Assembly (NCBI GenBank): GCA_039977295.1
Contig: JBDWDN010000003.1
Span: 844,775-908,774, forward strand
DNA from: Hellea sp039977295
Lineage (GTDB): Bacteria; Pseudomonadota; Alphaproteobacteria; Caulobacterales; Maricaulaceae
Reading direction: 5' to 3'
Length of the DNA stretch: 64,000 bases
Of the stretch, positions 17,079-26,084 are shown piece by piece. The notes under the pieces are model-generated. The model was not told the origin of the DNA. It worked only from the letters and a program-made list of their open reading frames with translations, and did no database searches. The translations under genes were made by a program, and so were the position numbers. Position 1 is the stretch's first letter, and every line of letters starts with the position of its first letter.

Positions 17079-18011
17079 TTAATTATCCAATTTCTGGCCT
17101 TTTTTGATAGGCGTACCCCGCAAAAATTCTTCTGCGCTCATTTTAGGTTTTCCTGCGGGCTGAACCTCTATCAAGCGTATGGCGTCGAGCGCGCAGGCAA
17201 TGAGTAAATTGTCGTCAAGCGCGCTGCCTATGGGTTGGCCATGCGTGTCTTCAATTTCCACATATTCACACATATGCACTTTTAAGCGCTTGCCGTCAAT
17301 TTCACACCAGGCGCCGGGAAAGGGGACAAGGCCGCGAATATGGTAATCGAGCTTTGCCGCGGATTGATTCCAGTCAATTCGTGCCTCAGCTTTGTCAATT
17401 TTATGGGCGTAGCTAGCCTCGCCTGATTGCGGCGTTGGGCGCAAGGCATCACGTTCAAGCGCGCCTAAGACACGCGGCCACATGCCTGCGCCAATGCGGG
17501 AAAGCCGATCGAAAAGCGTTGCCGCCGTATCTGTCATTTGAATATTTACGGTTTCGGATAAAAAGATATCGCCTGTGTCTAATCCTCTTTCCATTTTCTG
17601 AATTTGAACACCTGTTTGTTTATCGCCTGCCATAATGGCGCGCTGCACAGGCGCCGCGCCGCGCCATCTCGGCAATAGCGAGGCATGAAGGTTTAGGCAG
17701 CCATCCCGCGGAGCGTCTAGCGCGCGTTGCGGCAGGATTTGGCCGTAAGCCACAACACAGGCCACATCTGCGTTGAGGTCTTCTAAGGCGTCAATCACTT
17801 TTGGTTTACGAAAACTCTCAGGCGTCTCAACGGGAATGCCCATGATTTCGGCAAATTGATGGACGGGCGATTTGGTCAGCTTTTTACCCCTGCCAGAGGG
17901 GCGCGGAGGCTGCGTATAAACCCGCACAACATTATACCCATTGGAAATAAGCTCAGCGAGAGACGGCACAGCAAATTCAGGTGTGCCCATAAAAACGACG
18001 GAAAGGGTCAT
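17079..18011 (-). CDS. fmt: Methionyl-tRNA formyltransferase
   Basis: Formylates Met-tRNA(fMet) with 10-formyltetrahydrofolate to make the bacterial initiator tRNA. The 310-residue product has the N-terminal MGTPEFAVPSL block, the catalytic NLHASLLPRWRGAAPVQRAI segment (Asn, His and a following Asp in GLDTGDI), and a C-terminal domain starting near PFPGAW. Length is normal. The start is 9 bases after an AT-rich hypothetical gene that separates it from def, its usual immediate partner. Confidence 0.97.
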   Translation of the reverse strand: MTLSVVFMGTPEFAVPSLAELISNGYNVVRVYTQPPRPSGRGKKLTKSPVHQFAEIMGIPVETPESFRKPKVIDALEDLNADVACVVAYGQILPQRALDAPRDGCLNLHASLLPRWRGAAPVQRAIMAGDKQTGVQIQKMERGLDTGDIFLSETVNIQMTDTAATLFDRLSRIGAGMWPRVLGALERDALRPTPQSGEASYAHKIDKAEARIDWNQSAAKLDYHIRGLVPFPGAWCEIDGKRLKVHMCEYVEIEDTHGQPIGSALDDNLLIACALDAIRLIEVQPAGKPKMSAEEFLRGTPIKKGQKLDN

Positions 18012-18020
18012 GGGTACTTT

Positions 18021-18797
18021 CTATTGAAATGATTTGTTTGAGTCATAATTATCCCATTGCATACATATGCCTCTTACTAAGCCACCCGTCTTAACTAAGA
18101 CTTCTATATCCTCTTGCGATGGAAAAAGACTTCTTTCTTTCGCGAAACGTTCCATAACATATTCATCCCACCAAACTTTAGGATCAAGTTGTAAGATTTT
18201 ATCTTCAAATACACATACCATTTGAAATTTTTGAATTTGGGCTTCAGCTGCCGCACGATGTAAAGCTAAGTCGATTTCTGATTCAGCGACATAATATAAC
18301 TGAATTCCTTGTTTCCAATCCTCTGGCATATCCTTATTGCCCCCGCGTTCTACTAAAATTGGGATTTCTAAGAGTTTATTTTCTTTACAGTAGAGTGCTT
18401 TTGAGTTTGATTTTATTTTGGCGAATTGTGCTGTCGAAATATTTATAGACGGTACAATGTCAATTGATACAATTTCAGAGCACCTTAGCGCTATTGAATG
18501 GCCCATTTCTTTTGAAAAATTCTGAGAGTCAATAATTAAAGCTAGCCGTATTCTCTCTTCTTCTGCGTACTGTATTTTTGAAAACCAAGCATTCATCACA
18601 GTTGGGAAGTTTGCTAAAACCTTAGCTATCTCTAGTCGAACAAACTCGATTCCATTAATAGCGCCATCTAAATCCCCAAGGAAGTTTATATCTGTATTTT
18701 TGATGTTTACAGCTGAAGATTTTCGGCCTTGGTCCTTTTGGGCGCAGAGTTTTTGTTCGAGTTTCCGAGTTTTTTTAGAAAAAAGCCCGCCAAACAT
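18021..18797 (-). CDS. AT-rich protein of unknown function between def and fmt, possible SseB C-terminal-like fold
   Basis: A 258-residue soluble protein with no signal peptide. Residues about 55-135 (from VLANFPTVMNAWFSKIQYAE to SNSKALYCKEN) resemble the C-terminal domain of SseB-type enhanced-serine-sensitivity proteins as I remember it, but this is tentative. The codon use is markedly AT-rich compared with fmt and def on either side. Its ATG shares a base with the def stop (TAATG), so it is translationally coupled and probably expressed with def. The composition plus the interruption of the def-fmt pair suggest a horizontally acquired insertion. No catalytic motif is evident. Confidence 0.7.
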   Translation of the reverse strand: MFGGLFSKKTRKLEQKLCAQKDQGRKSSAVNIKNTDINFLGDLDGAINGIEFVRLEIAKVLANFPTVMNAWFSKIQYAEEERIRLALIIDSQNFSKEMGHSIALRCSEIVSIDIVPSINISTAQFAKIKSNSKALYCKENKLLEIPILVERGGNKDMPEDWKQGIQLYYVAESEIDLALHRAAAEAQIQKFQMVCVFEDKILQLDPKVWWDEYVMERFAKERSLFPSQEDIEVLVKTGGLVRGICMQWDNYDSNKSFQ

Positions 18798-19315
18798 TAA
18801 CTCGCTGCTTTCAGCTTCTCTGCCTTGACGACTTTCTTCACGGCGCGGTCACGTTTGAGGCGGGAGAGGTAGTCGATAAAGACGATGCCTTTCAGGTGGT
18901 CCATCTCGTGTTGGATACAGGTAGCGTAAAGGCCTTCGCACCATTCCGTTACACGTTTTCCGTTATAATCAAGGTAGGTCAGTTTCACGCGCTCTGGGCG
19001 TTCCACAGTATCGAAAACATCGGGGACAGAGAGGCAGCCTTCCTCATAAGGATGTAACTCTTCAACATCTTCGAGAATTTCAGGATTGACGAAATATTTG
19101 ACTTGCGGCGGCTCGCCGTCGCGGGCGAGATCCATAACGATGACATTTTGCGCAACACCGATTTGTATAGCGGCGAGGCCAATGCCCGGCGCGTCATACA
19201 TTGTCTCAACCATATCATCCATGAGGGCGCGTGTTTCATCCGTCACCTTTTCAACAGGCTGCGAGACCTTCTTTAGGATAGGGTTAGGGACAGTTAATAT
19301 GGGCCGTATTGTCAT
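18797..19315 (-). CDS. def: Peptide deformylase
   Basis: Removes the formyl group from nascent proteins. The 172-residue product has all three deformylase motifs: GIGLAAIQIG (44-53), EGCLSVP (Cys94 as metal ligand) and QHEMDHLKG (His136, Glu137, His140). Length and order are typical. It is the first gene of a minus-strand set that continues with the AT-rich gene, fmt, a hypothetical gene, GNAT and truA. It is divergent from sdhC, with 156 bases between the start codons. Confidence 0.97.
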   Translation of the reverse strand: MTIRPILTVPNPILKKVSQPVEKVTDETRALMDDMVETMYDAPGIGLAAIQIGVAQNVIVMDLARDGEPPQVKYFVNPEILEDVEELHPYEEGCLSVPDVFDTVERPERVKLTYLDYNGKRVTEWCEGLYATCIQHEMDHLKGIVFIDYLSRLKRDRAVKKVVKAEKLKAAS

Positions 19316-19417
19316 AGGCGCTAATTAGGGACGAGGGGCGAAAAGGTCAAGCTTAGCAGAGGCTTTTAGATTGAGGCTAACGTGGCATTGTGACGTAGGT
19401 TTTGCCTAAATCTGCCG

Positions 19418-19445
19418 TTGACTCAGGCGATGGCAAGCGTAGTTT
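19418..19445 (+). promoter_or_regulatory. Possible promoter of the sdh genes
   Basis: TTGACT (19418-19423) and TAGTTT (19440-19445) are spaced by 16 bases and lie 26 bases upstream of the sdhC start. The -35 element is good and the -10 is weak; no experimental support is implied. Confidence 0.35.
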
Positions 19446-19471
19446 GCGCGTTCATTATAAGGACTTCACAC

Positions 19472-19852
19472 ATGGCTTCCCAGTGGAACGACAAACGCCC
19501 CATGGCGCCCCACCTTCAAATCTGGCGCTGGCACCCTGCCATGCTCAGCTCTATCTTGCACCGCGCCTGTGCAATCATCAGCTATGTTGGGCTTATTATT
19601 GTGGCTCTGGGTATCTTAGCCTTGGCTCTAACAGGTAAACTGCCCCTTGAAGGACTGATTTTTAGCCCGCTCGGCGTTATAGGTTTAGCGGTTTTCGGCT
19701 TTGCATTTATATTTATGGCGCTGGCGCAACTTCGCCACGCTATATGGGATAGAGGCGCGATGATGGATCCCGATAAAAACAATAGGCTCTCATATGGTAT
19801 GATTGCCCTGTCTGTTCTCTTATCCGGCGTTATCGTCGGTCTTGTGATTTAG
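19472..19852 (+). CDS. sdhC: Succinate dehydrogenase cytochrome b556 subunit
   Basis: Membrane-anchor subunit of respiratory complex II, which helps bind heme b and ubiquinone. The 126-residue product begins MASQWNDKRPMAPHLQIW, typical of alphaproteobacterial SdhC, followed by SSILHRACAI with the quinone-site Ser/Arg region and His, and three membrane segments. LRHAIWDRG near residue 90 carries a conserved candidate heme-ligand His. The ATG at 19472 has AAGGAC upstream; the frame is open 18 codons further, but that start falls in the predicted promoter. It is followed by sdhD after 10 bases. Confidence 0.93.
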   Translation: MASQWNDKRPMAPHLQIWRWHPAMLSSILHRACAIISYVGLIIVALGILALALTGKLPLEGLIFSPLGVIGLAVFGFAFIFMALAQLRHAIWDRGAMMDPDKNNRLSYGMIALSVLLSGVIVGLVI

Positions 19853-19862
19853 GAGCGTTTAG

Positions 19863-20195
19863 ATGTCTAAAGGATCTTCACATCATAAAGCGCACGGCCT
19901 CACAGGTCTGGGCCTTATTATTGGACTGCCATTTGCGATTTTCAGCGTTGTAAAAGCTGTTGGCGCGGGATCAGAGGGCTTTGTCTCTTGGCTCTCAAAT
20001 CCCATTGGCGGTATTGGGTTTTTGGCCTTTTTCACGGCGGCGATTTGGTATTGTAAACTTGAATTTGACGAAGTGATCATGGATTATTTTGACGGCGGAC
20101 TGCGCTCATTTGGTCTTTTGGCCAACCGTATCGTGCCGTTCATCGTATGGTTATTAGCGGCCTATGCCGTGCTTAAACTCGCATTTCTAGGATAG
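19863..20195 (+). CDS. sdhD: Succinate dehydrogenase hydrophobic membrane anchor subunit
   Basis: The second membrane subunit of complex II. The 110-residue product has three membrane segments (about 15-32, 45-62 and 84-108) and a short His-rich N-terminus (SSHHKAH). YCKLEFDEVIMDYF between helices two and three matches the conserved W/YH...DY region of SdhD. It sits between sdhC and sdhA with gaps of 10 and 6 bases, consistent with one operon. Confidence 0.92.
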   Translation: MSKGSSHHKAHGLTGLGLIIGLPFAIFSVVKAVGAGSEGFVSWLSNPIGGIGFLAFFTAAIWYCKLEFDEVIMDYFDGGLRSFGLLANRIVPFIVWLLAAYAVLKLAFLG

Positions 20196-20201
20196 ACCCA
20201 G

Positions 20202-21986
20202 ATGACTAAATGGATTGATCATACATATGACGTTGTCGTTGTTGGGGCGGGCGGCTCTGGCCTGCGTGCCACGCTCGGCGCGGCGCAAGCAGGTCTCAAG
20301 ACGGCTTGTGTTACCAAAGTTTTCCCAACGCGCTCTCACACAGTCGCGGCGCAGGGCGGCATCGCAGCCTCGCTCGGCAATATGGGGCCAGATGATTGGC
20401 GCTGGCATATGTATGACACCGTCAAAGGGTCTGACTGGCTAGGCGACCAAGACAGTATTGAATATCTTTGCCGCGAAGCGCCCAAGGCCGTCTATGAGCT
20501 TGAGCATTGGGGCATGCCGTTTTCCCGTAATGAAGAGGGTAAGATTTATCAACGTCCCTTTGGTGGCCACACAACTGAAATGGGCCAAGGTCCGCCTGTA
20601 CAGCGCACCTGCGCCGCCGCTGACCGTACGGGCCACGCCATGCTTCACACGCTTTATGGTCAGTCTCTGCGTAATGACGCTGAGTTCTTCATCGAATATT
20701 TTGCGCTCGACCTGATTATGGAAGACGGCGTCTGCCGCGGCATGACGGCTTGGAAACTTGATGACGGAACATTGCATCGTTTCCGCGCGCAAAAAGTTAT
20801 TCTTGCGACGGGCGGTTCTGGCCGCATGTTCTTTAGTGCTACCTCTGCCCATACCTGTACGGGCGATGGCAATGCGATGGTTCTGCGCGCTGGATTGCCG
20901 CTACAGGATATGGAATTTATTCAGTTCCACCCCACGGGTATTTACGGGGCCGGCTGCCTCATTACCGAAGGCGCGCGCGGTGAGGGCGGTTACCTGACCA
21001 ATTCCGAAGGTGAACGCTTTATGGAGCGCTATGCGCCCAGCGTGAAAGACCTTGCACCGCGCGATATGGTGAGCCGCGCTATGATTATGGAAATCCGCGA
21101 AGGCCGCGGCGTTGGTAAAAACAAAGATCACATCTTCCTGCATCTGGATCATTTGGATCCTAAAATTCTTGCTGCCCGCCTGCCAGGAATTTCTGAAACA
21201 GCTAAGATTTTTTCGGGTGTTGATTTGACCAAAGACCCGATTCCGGTGCTGCCGACCTGCCATTATAATATGGGCGGTATCCAAACGAATTATCACGGCG
21301 AAGTCCTGACGAAAAAAGGAAAGAACCCTGACGCTGTTGTTGAGGGTCTTATGGCTGTTGGCGAGGCTGCGTGTGTGTCTGTTCACGGCGCGAACCGTCT
21401 TGGCTCTAACTCGCTTATCGATCTCGTGGTCTTTGGACGCGCGGCAGGTCTACGCTGTGGTGAGAGCCTTACGGCCAATGCTGAGCAAAAGCCGCTCGCG
21501 GCCGATGCGGGCGACGCCTCACTCGCGCGCCTTGAAAAATTCAAAGCGGCTGACGGATCTAAGAAAGTCGCGGAAGTCCGTCTTAGTCTTCAAAAGGCCA
21601 TGCAAGAACATTGCTCAGTTTTCCGGACAGAAGAGAGCATGGCTGAAGGCGTTGTTAAAATGACAGCGATTGCCGAGTCTATCAAAGATGTCGCGGTCTA
21701 TGATAAAACTATGGTTTGGAATACAGATCTGATGGAAGCGTTAGAGCTTGATAATTTGTCGTGCCAAGCCATGGTAACAATGGTGTCCGCCGATAACCGC
21801 AAGGAATCACGCGGCGCTCACGCGCATGAAGATTATTCGGAGCGTGATGACAAAAAGTGGATGAAGCATACGCTGACCTGGTATGACGGCGAGACAAATA
21901 AAGTCAAACTCGACTACCGCCCTGTCCATGACTACACCATGACCGACGGCATTGAATATATTAAGCCCAAGAAGCGGGTTTATTAG
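20202..21986 (+). CDS. sdhA: Succinate dehydrogenase flavoprotein subunit
   Basis: Oxidises succinate to fumarate, passing electrons through FAD to SdhB. The 594-residue product has the FAD dinucleotide-binding motif VVGAGGSGLRATL (13-26), covalent FAD-attachment His46 in FPTRSHTVAAQGG, the substrate-binding FHPTGIYGAGCLITEGARGE region and the HGANRLGSNSL block. Length is normal. sdhB, usually directly downstream, is missing here and lies about 8 kb away. Confidence 0.98.
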   Translation: MTKWIDHTYDVVVVGAGGSGLRATLGAAQAGLKTACVTKVFPTRSHTVAAQGGIAASLGNMGPDDWRWHMYDTVKGSDWLGDQDSIEYLCREAPKAVYELEHWGMPFSRNEEGKIYQRPFGGHTTEMGQGPPVQRTCAAADRTGHAMLHTLYGQSLRNDAEFFIEYFALDLIMEDGVCRGMTAWKLDDGTLHRFRAQKVILATGGSGRMFFSATSAHTCTGDGNAMVLRAGLPLQDMEFIQFHPTGIYGAGCLITEGARGEGGYLTNSEGERFMERYAPSVKDLAPRDMVSRAMIMEIREGRGVGKNKDHIFLHLDHLDPKILAARLPGISETAKIFSGVDLTKDPIPVLPTCHYNMGGIQTNYHGEVLTKKGKNPDAVVEGLMAVGEAACVSVHGANRLGSNSLIDLVVFGRAAGLRCGESLTANAEQKPLAADAGDASLARLEKFKAADGSKKVAEVRLSLQKAMQEHCSVFRTEESMAEGVVKMTAIAESIKDVAVYDKTMVWNTDLMEALELDNLSCQAMVTMVSADNRKESRGAHAHEDYSERDDKKWMKHTLTWYDGETNKVKLDYRPVHDYTMTDGIEYIKPKKRVY

Positions 21987-21989
21987 GTT

Positions 21990-22358
21990 GTGAATGTCCT
22001 GCTCCTCATAGCAGGGCTATTATCAATTCTATTAGGTTTGGCGCACTCCCTTCTGGGAGAGCGCCTTATTTTTAAGGGCTGGCGCAAAACGCCGCCCGCT
22101 ATTCCCCGTCGCCATCAAAACATTATTTGGGCGAGTTGGCATATTGGTAGTTTTCTGGGATTTGGAATTGGCGGGGCGTTAATTTGGCTCTCGCATTTTC
22201 CCGATTGGACTTCGGGGTTGGCGCCAATGCTGATGAGCTTGTTTGTCGGCTTTGTCTTATCAGGCCTGATCGTCCTTTACGGCACGCGCGGAAAACATCC
22301 AGGCTGGATAGTCTTACTCGCGATTGCCGCACTGACATTATTGTCTACGAGGTTATAA
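21990..22358 (+). CDS. Small integral membrane protein following sdhA
   Basis: A 122-residue protein with four predicted membrane segments (about 2-18, 46-66, 75-98 and 102-119). It starts at GTG 21990, 3 bases after the sdhA stop, so it probably belongs to the sdh transcript. Family is not recognised. It occupies the position usually held by sdhB but has no cysteine clusters and is unrelated to it. A role connected with complex II is only suggested by position. Confidence 0.65.
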   Translation: MNVLLLIAGLLSILLGLAHSLLGERLIFKGWRKTPPAIPRRHQNIIWASWHIGSFLGFGIGGALIWLSHFPDWTSGLAPMLMSLFVGFVLSGLIVLYGTRGKHPGWIVLLAIAALTLLSTRL

Positions 22359-22464
22359 AGCTGCGGTTATAATTACATCAGCAGATAACCACTTTTATTA
22401 AAGGCTAGACCTCTTGCGGCCTTGAAACTATCTTTCCGTCGAAATTATAATTGAGGGAATTGGC

Positions 22465-24246
22465 ATGAAAAATTTATTTATAACGAGTCTTGCTTTGGCC
22501 CTTGCCGCCTGCAGCGCGCCGACGTCTTCTGATGACAGCGCTGCCGAACCCTTAGCGGCTAATGTTTTAGAAGGCGCATGGAACGAAACTCAGACGCAAG
22601 CCTTGCTCGATAAAACAATGCGCCTGCGATTCCCGTATCAGGATTCAGGCCTGACCTCTAATGAGCAAGCGGCTGTCAAAGAGCTTCTAAGCGCTGGGGC
22701 CCGTCTCCATAGTCTCTATCTTGAGCAGCGCCATCCGCAAGGCCGCGCTGCCGAAATGGCCTTGGCTACGATGAAAACCCGGGAAGATCTGAAAGAGGTT
22801 TTCCGCATTATGAAAGGGCCCATCGCTACCACGTTAGAGAATAAGCGGGATCCGTTTTTAAATGTGTCCGCGCCGACAGATACAGGAAATGTTTATCCCA
22901 TAGGGACAGACCGCGAGACAATGGATGCTTTTCTAGCGGCTAATCCTGATCTGAAAAATGATATCCTGCATTTACGGGCTGTCGTGAAATCAGCTAATGA
23001 GGCAGAGAAAACTGCGGCGCTTGCGACGCTGAAAGCCTATCCCGCTCTGGATGTTCTCCACCCCGGCCTTCGTGCCAAAATAGAGACCGCAGAGGGATAT
23101 TTCTCTCTGCCATATTCTGTTGAATATGCCGAAGATATCTTCTTTATTTATGACCGCCTTAACGCGGCGGCAAAGCATATTGAAGGTGAGGATATTGCCT
23201 TTGCCCGTTTCCTAAAAGCGCGCGCGCGAGATATTCTTGCAGATGATTATGACGGCGGAGATGCGGCTTGGATAACAGGTGATTTTAAGGGGAATCTCAA
23301 TGCGCAAATCGGAAGCTATGAAACTTATGACGATGCGCTTTACGGCGTTAAAAGCTATTTCAGCCTGTCTCTACTGCAGCGCGATAAAGTTAAAAGTGAT
23401 GAACTCGCCGCCAGCATTGGAGACATACAAGCCATCGAAGATGCGCTGCCCTATAAGGCGCAGAAACAGGTTCGAAGCAATATCCCTGTAGGCGTTTACA
23501 GTATTATTTCAGATTTTGGCCAAGCGCGCGGCACGAATACAGCGACGATACTGCCCAATGAAGGGCATTTGTCCCGTCAATATGGACGCACCATTCTCAT
23601 TCGTTCCACGGTCCTCACGAATGAGCGCATATTTGAAGAAGCTCTCACCAGCTTTAAAGCGGCGGTATTAGACAAGCATCATGACGATCTAGTGCTGGAA
23701 GGAAATTTTTACCGCACGCTTTGGCATGAAATTGGGCATTATCTTGGGCCGGATCAAACCAAAACGGGCGGCGATATTGACGGGGCGCTGCAAGACAGTG
23801 CCGATCTCTTGGAAGAAATGAAGTCTGATCTTGTCTCTCTTTTTTCGGCCGAAAAATTAAACGCCTCTGGGGCATTCTCCGATCAACAGTTTAGAGCGAT
23901 TTACGCCGCAGGTATTTTACGCGTGCTGCAAAAGAACCGTCCACGCCGCTCCCAAGCTTATGGCACGATGCAGCTCATTCAGTGGAATTGGTTCATGGAT
24001 AAAGGACTGCTGAGCTTTGAGGATGGAAAGCTAGAAATTCATTATCAGCATTACTCCAAAGCGGTATCGTCACTTTTAACCGAGGTGCTGGATTTGCAAT
24101 ATCAGGGCGATAGAGACACAGCCAATGCTTTCATAGATAAATGGACAAGCTGGGATGAGGATATGCACGGCGTTATTGCGGCGGCGATGAAAGACGCAGA
24201 AGGCGCGCGATATCGCTATGTCACCTATGAAGCTTTGGGCGAGTAA
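22465..24246 (+). CDS. M49-like (dipeptidyl-peptidase III family) zinc metallohydrolase lipoprotein
   Basis: A 593-residue predicted lipoprotein: the signal MKNLFITSLALALAAC ends in a lipobox with Cys16. The zinc site is H421-E-I-G-H425 (LWHEIGHYLGP), with a downstream LEEMKSD (Glu450, Glu451, Asp455) that would supply the third ligand, the layout of bacterial proteins related to dipeptidyl peptidase III. Classical DPP III has a six-residue HExxGH; here it is the shorter HExxH. GAGGGA precedes the ATG at good spacing. Probably membrane-anchored and facing the periplasm; substrate is unknown. Confidence 0.8.
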   Translation: MKNLFITSLALALAACSAPTSSDDSAAEPLAANVLEGAWNETQTQALLDKTMRLRFPYQDSGLTSNEQAAVKELLSAGARLHSLYLEQRHPQGRAAEMALATMKTREDLKEVFRIMKGPIATTLENKRDPFLNVSAPTDTGNVYPIGTDRETMDAFLAANPDLKNDILHLRAVVKSANEAEKTAALATLKAYPALDVLHPGLRAKIETAEGYFSLPYSVEYAEDIFFIYDRLNAAAKHIEGEDIAFARFLKARARDILADDYDGGDAAWITGDFKGNLNAQIGSYETYDDALYGVKSYFSLSLLQRDKVKSDELAASIGDIQAIEDALPYKAQKQVRSNIPVGVYSIISDFGQARGTNTATILPNEGHLSRQYGRTILIRSTVLTNERIFEEALTSFKAAVLDKHHDDLVLEGNFYRTLWHEIGHYLGPDQTKTGGDIDGALQDSADLLEEMKSDLVSLFSAEKLNASGAFSDQQFRAIYAAGILRVLQKNRPRRSQAYGTMQLIQWNWFMDKGLLSFEDGKLEIHYQHYSKAVSSLLTEVLDLQYQGDRDTANAFIDKWTSWDEDMHGVIAAAMKDAEGARYRYVTYEALGE

Positions 24247-24279
24247 GAGCTTTAATGCAGGCCGTAATTACGGGCGACT

Positions 24280-25143
24280 CTAAGGGGCTTTTTTAAGAGA
24301 AATCGTCGCGAGCGCCACGCCGCCTAACGTTACGCACATCGCGATGAAAAATCTCAACGTAAAAGGCTCCGCGATAAAGAGCATCCCGCCAATGGCCGTT
24401 ATGATTGGGACGGTTAATTGCGCGATACCTGCGCGCGTTGCCGTTAAGTGTTTCAGCGCCATATACCAAATGACATAGCCGAGGCCTGAGGTGATTATGC
24501 CTGAGAGCAAGGCAAGGATGATTCCGCTCATCGCTATGTGGGTTTCCGGGAAAGCCCATAAGATGGGAACTGTGAGGACGGCGCAAATGATGGCCGCGCG
24601 TAGAAAGTTTCCTGCCGTGAGGGCGGCCGGATTACCTTGGCCGCGTCCCATAAGCGAATAAAGCCCCCAGCCCAATCCAGCGGCGCTCATCATGGCTGCG
24701 CCAATGAATGAAGGCGGGGCGGTTTTGGGGAGCATAAGATAGACCAGTCCGCCCATTGCCAAGGCAGCCCCAAACCACTGCAGGGCTCTCAGTCGCTCGC
24801 CCATTAACACCCCGCCGCCTAACATAGTGATTTGCACCATAGCAAAAAGGATAAGCGCGCCAGTCCCCGCAGAGAGCAGAAGATAGGCATATGAAAAGAA
24901 AATACCGTAGAGCAAAAGCGCAAAGCTTGCGCGCCAACTCCCTTGGCGCAGGGCTTTTCTTGGCCCTACGATGAGGGCCAGACAGATTGCGCCCGACATA
25001 AACCGAATGGCTGTAAAGCTCCAGGGCCCTATATCGCCGCCCGTGAGCGCCAAGCGGGCAAGAATAGAATTTGCGGCAAAAGCGATCATCGCCAAAGAGG
25101 TAAGGGCGAAAATACGCAAAGGGGATGAAGCGGCGAAGGTCAT
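24280..25143 (-). CDS. EamA/DMT-family transporter
   Basis: A 287-residue integral membrane protein with about ten hydrophobic segments arranged as two EamA halves. Features include ANSILARLALTGG...SFTAIRFMSGAI in the first half and a second-half GYVIWYMALKHLTATRAGIA block, typical of drug/metabolite exporters. The second half ends in AEPFTLRFFIAMCVTLGGVA, also characteristic. Substrate is unknown. It is convergent with the M49-like gene (33 bases between stops) and divergent from the crotonase gene. Confidence 0.88.
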   Translation of the reverse strand: MTFAASSPLRIFALTSLAMIAFAANSILARLALTGGDIGPWSFTAIRFMSGAICLALIVGPRKALRQGSWRASFALLLYGIFFSYAYLLLSAGTGALILFAMVQITMLGGGVLMGERLRALQWFGAALAMGGLVYLMLPKTAPPSFIGAAMMSAAGLGWGLYSLMGRGQGNPAALTAGNFLRAAIICAVLTVPILWAFPETHIAMSGIILALLSGIITSGLGYVIWYMALKHLTATRAGIAQLTVPIITAIGGMLFIAEPFTLRFFIAMCVTLGGVALATISLKKAP

Positions 25144-25249
25144 AAGGCGGCCTAAATTGAATTTGGGATAATTGCCAATGCCAAAGCCGTGAGGTCTTGT
25201 CCCTGCCGGGTTCTCTGCCTAAGGTTACAAAAAACTTGAAAGGCTATTC

Positions 25250-26068
25250 ATGTCCCTCGTCTTAACAACCCGTGATGAACAAACTCCCGCCGTTGCATTG
25301 CTTACAATGAATAAAGCGGAGTCGATGAACTCCTATAATATGGAACTGCATAATGCTTTGCTTGAGTCCATTCAGGCGGCAGATGCTGACCCGTCTGTGC
25401 GGGTGATTGTTGTCACAGGCGCGGGGCGGGCCTTTTGCGCGGGCGCGGATATTAGCGCAGGCTTTGGCGGGGCTAATCTGGATAGCGGGATGGGCGTGGC
25501 GCCGGTGGACGGCATCCACCGTGACGCAGGCGGTATTTTAAACTTGGCCATTTTTGAATGCGACACGCCAATTATTGCGGCTATTAACGGCGCGGCTGTG
25601 GGAATTGGCGCGACGATGACGCTAGCCATGGATTTACGGATTGCCTCTAAAAAATCAAAATTTGCTTTCCCTTTTGCGCGGCGCGGAATTGTCTTTGACG
25701 GCGCGGCGAGTTTCTTCCTGCCTAAGCTAGTAGGCTATTCCAAAGCCAATGAATGGATTCTCAAAGGTAATATCATGATGGCTGACGAATTATTGGCGGG
25801 CGGTTTGCTCTCTGAGGTTTGCGAGCCCGAAGATGTGCTGACCCGTAGCCTCGAGGTCGCGCGTGACATCGCCGTGAATTGCTCGCCGACCAGCGTGGCA
25901 AATAATAAACGTCTCTTGCGCGACTCCATGCTGGGCAAAGCCCCTTTTGATTTGCATATGATGGAAAGTGAAATGCTCGCCGCCAGTTATCACGCACATG
26001 ACTGTATTGAAGGTGTGCAATCCTTCCTTGAAAAACGCGCGCCTAAATTCAAAGATAGGCAAGATTAA
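25250..26068 (+). CDS. Enoyl-CoA hydratase/isomerase (crotonase) family protein
   Basis: A 272-residue crotonase-fold acyl-CoA enzyme. The oxyanion-hole signatures are GAGRAFCAGADIS (about 62-74) and AAINGAAVGIGATMTLAMDL (about 111-130), followed by FAFPFARRGIVFDGAASF, where catalytic Glu residues often lie in hydratases. The second catalytic Glu of true enoyl-CoA hydratases is not obvious, so an isomerase or other crotonase activity is possible. It precedes the DUF4197 lipoprotein gene by 16 bases. Confidence 0.88.
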   Translation: MSLVLTTRDEQTPAVALLTMNKAESMNSYNMELHNALLESIQAADADPSVRVIVVTGAGRAFCAGADISAGFGGANLDSGMGVAPVDGIHRDAGGILNLAIFECDTPIIAAINGAAVGIGATMTLAMDLRIASKKSKFAFPFARRGIVFDGAASFFLPKLVGYSKANEWILKGNIMMADELLAGGLLSEVCEPEDVLTRSLEVARDIAVNCSPTSVANNKRLLRDSMLGKAPFDLHMMESEMLAASYHAHDCIEGVQSFLEKRAPKFKDRQD

Positions 26069-26084
26069 TCTAGGAGGACGGATC

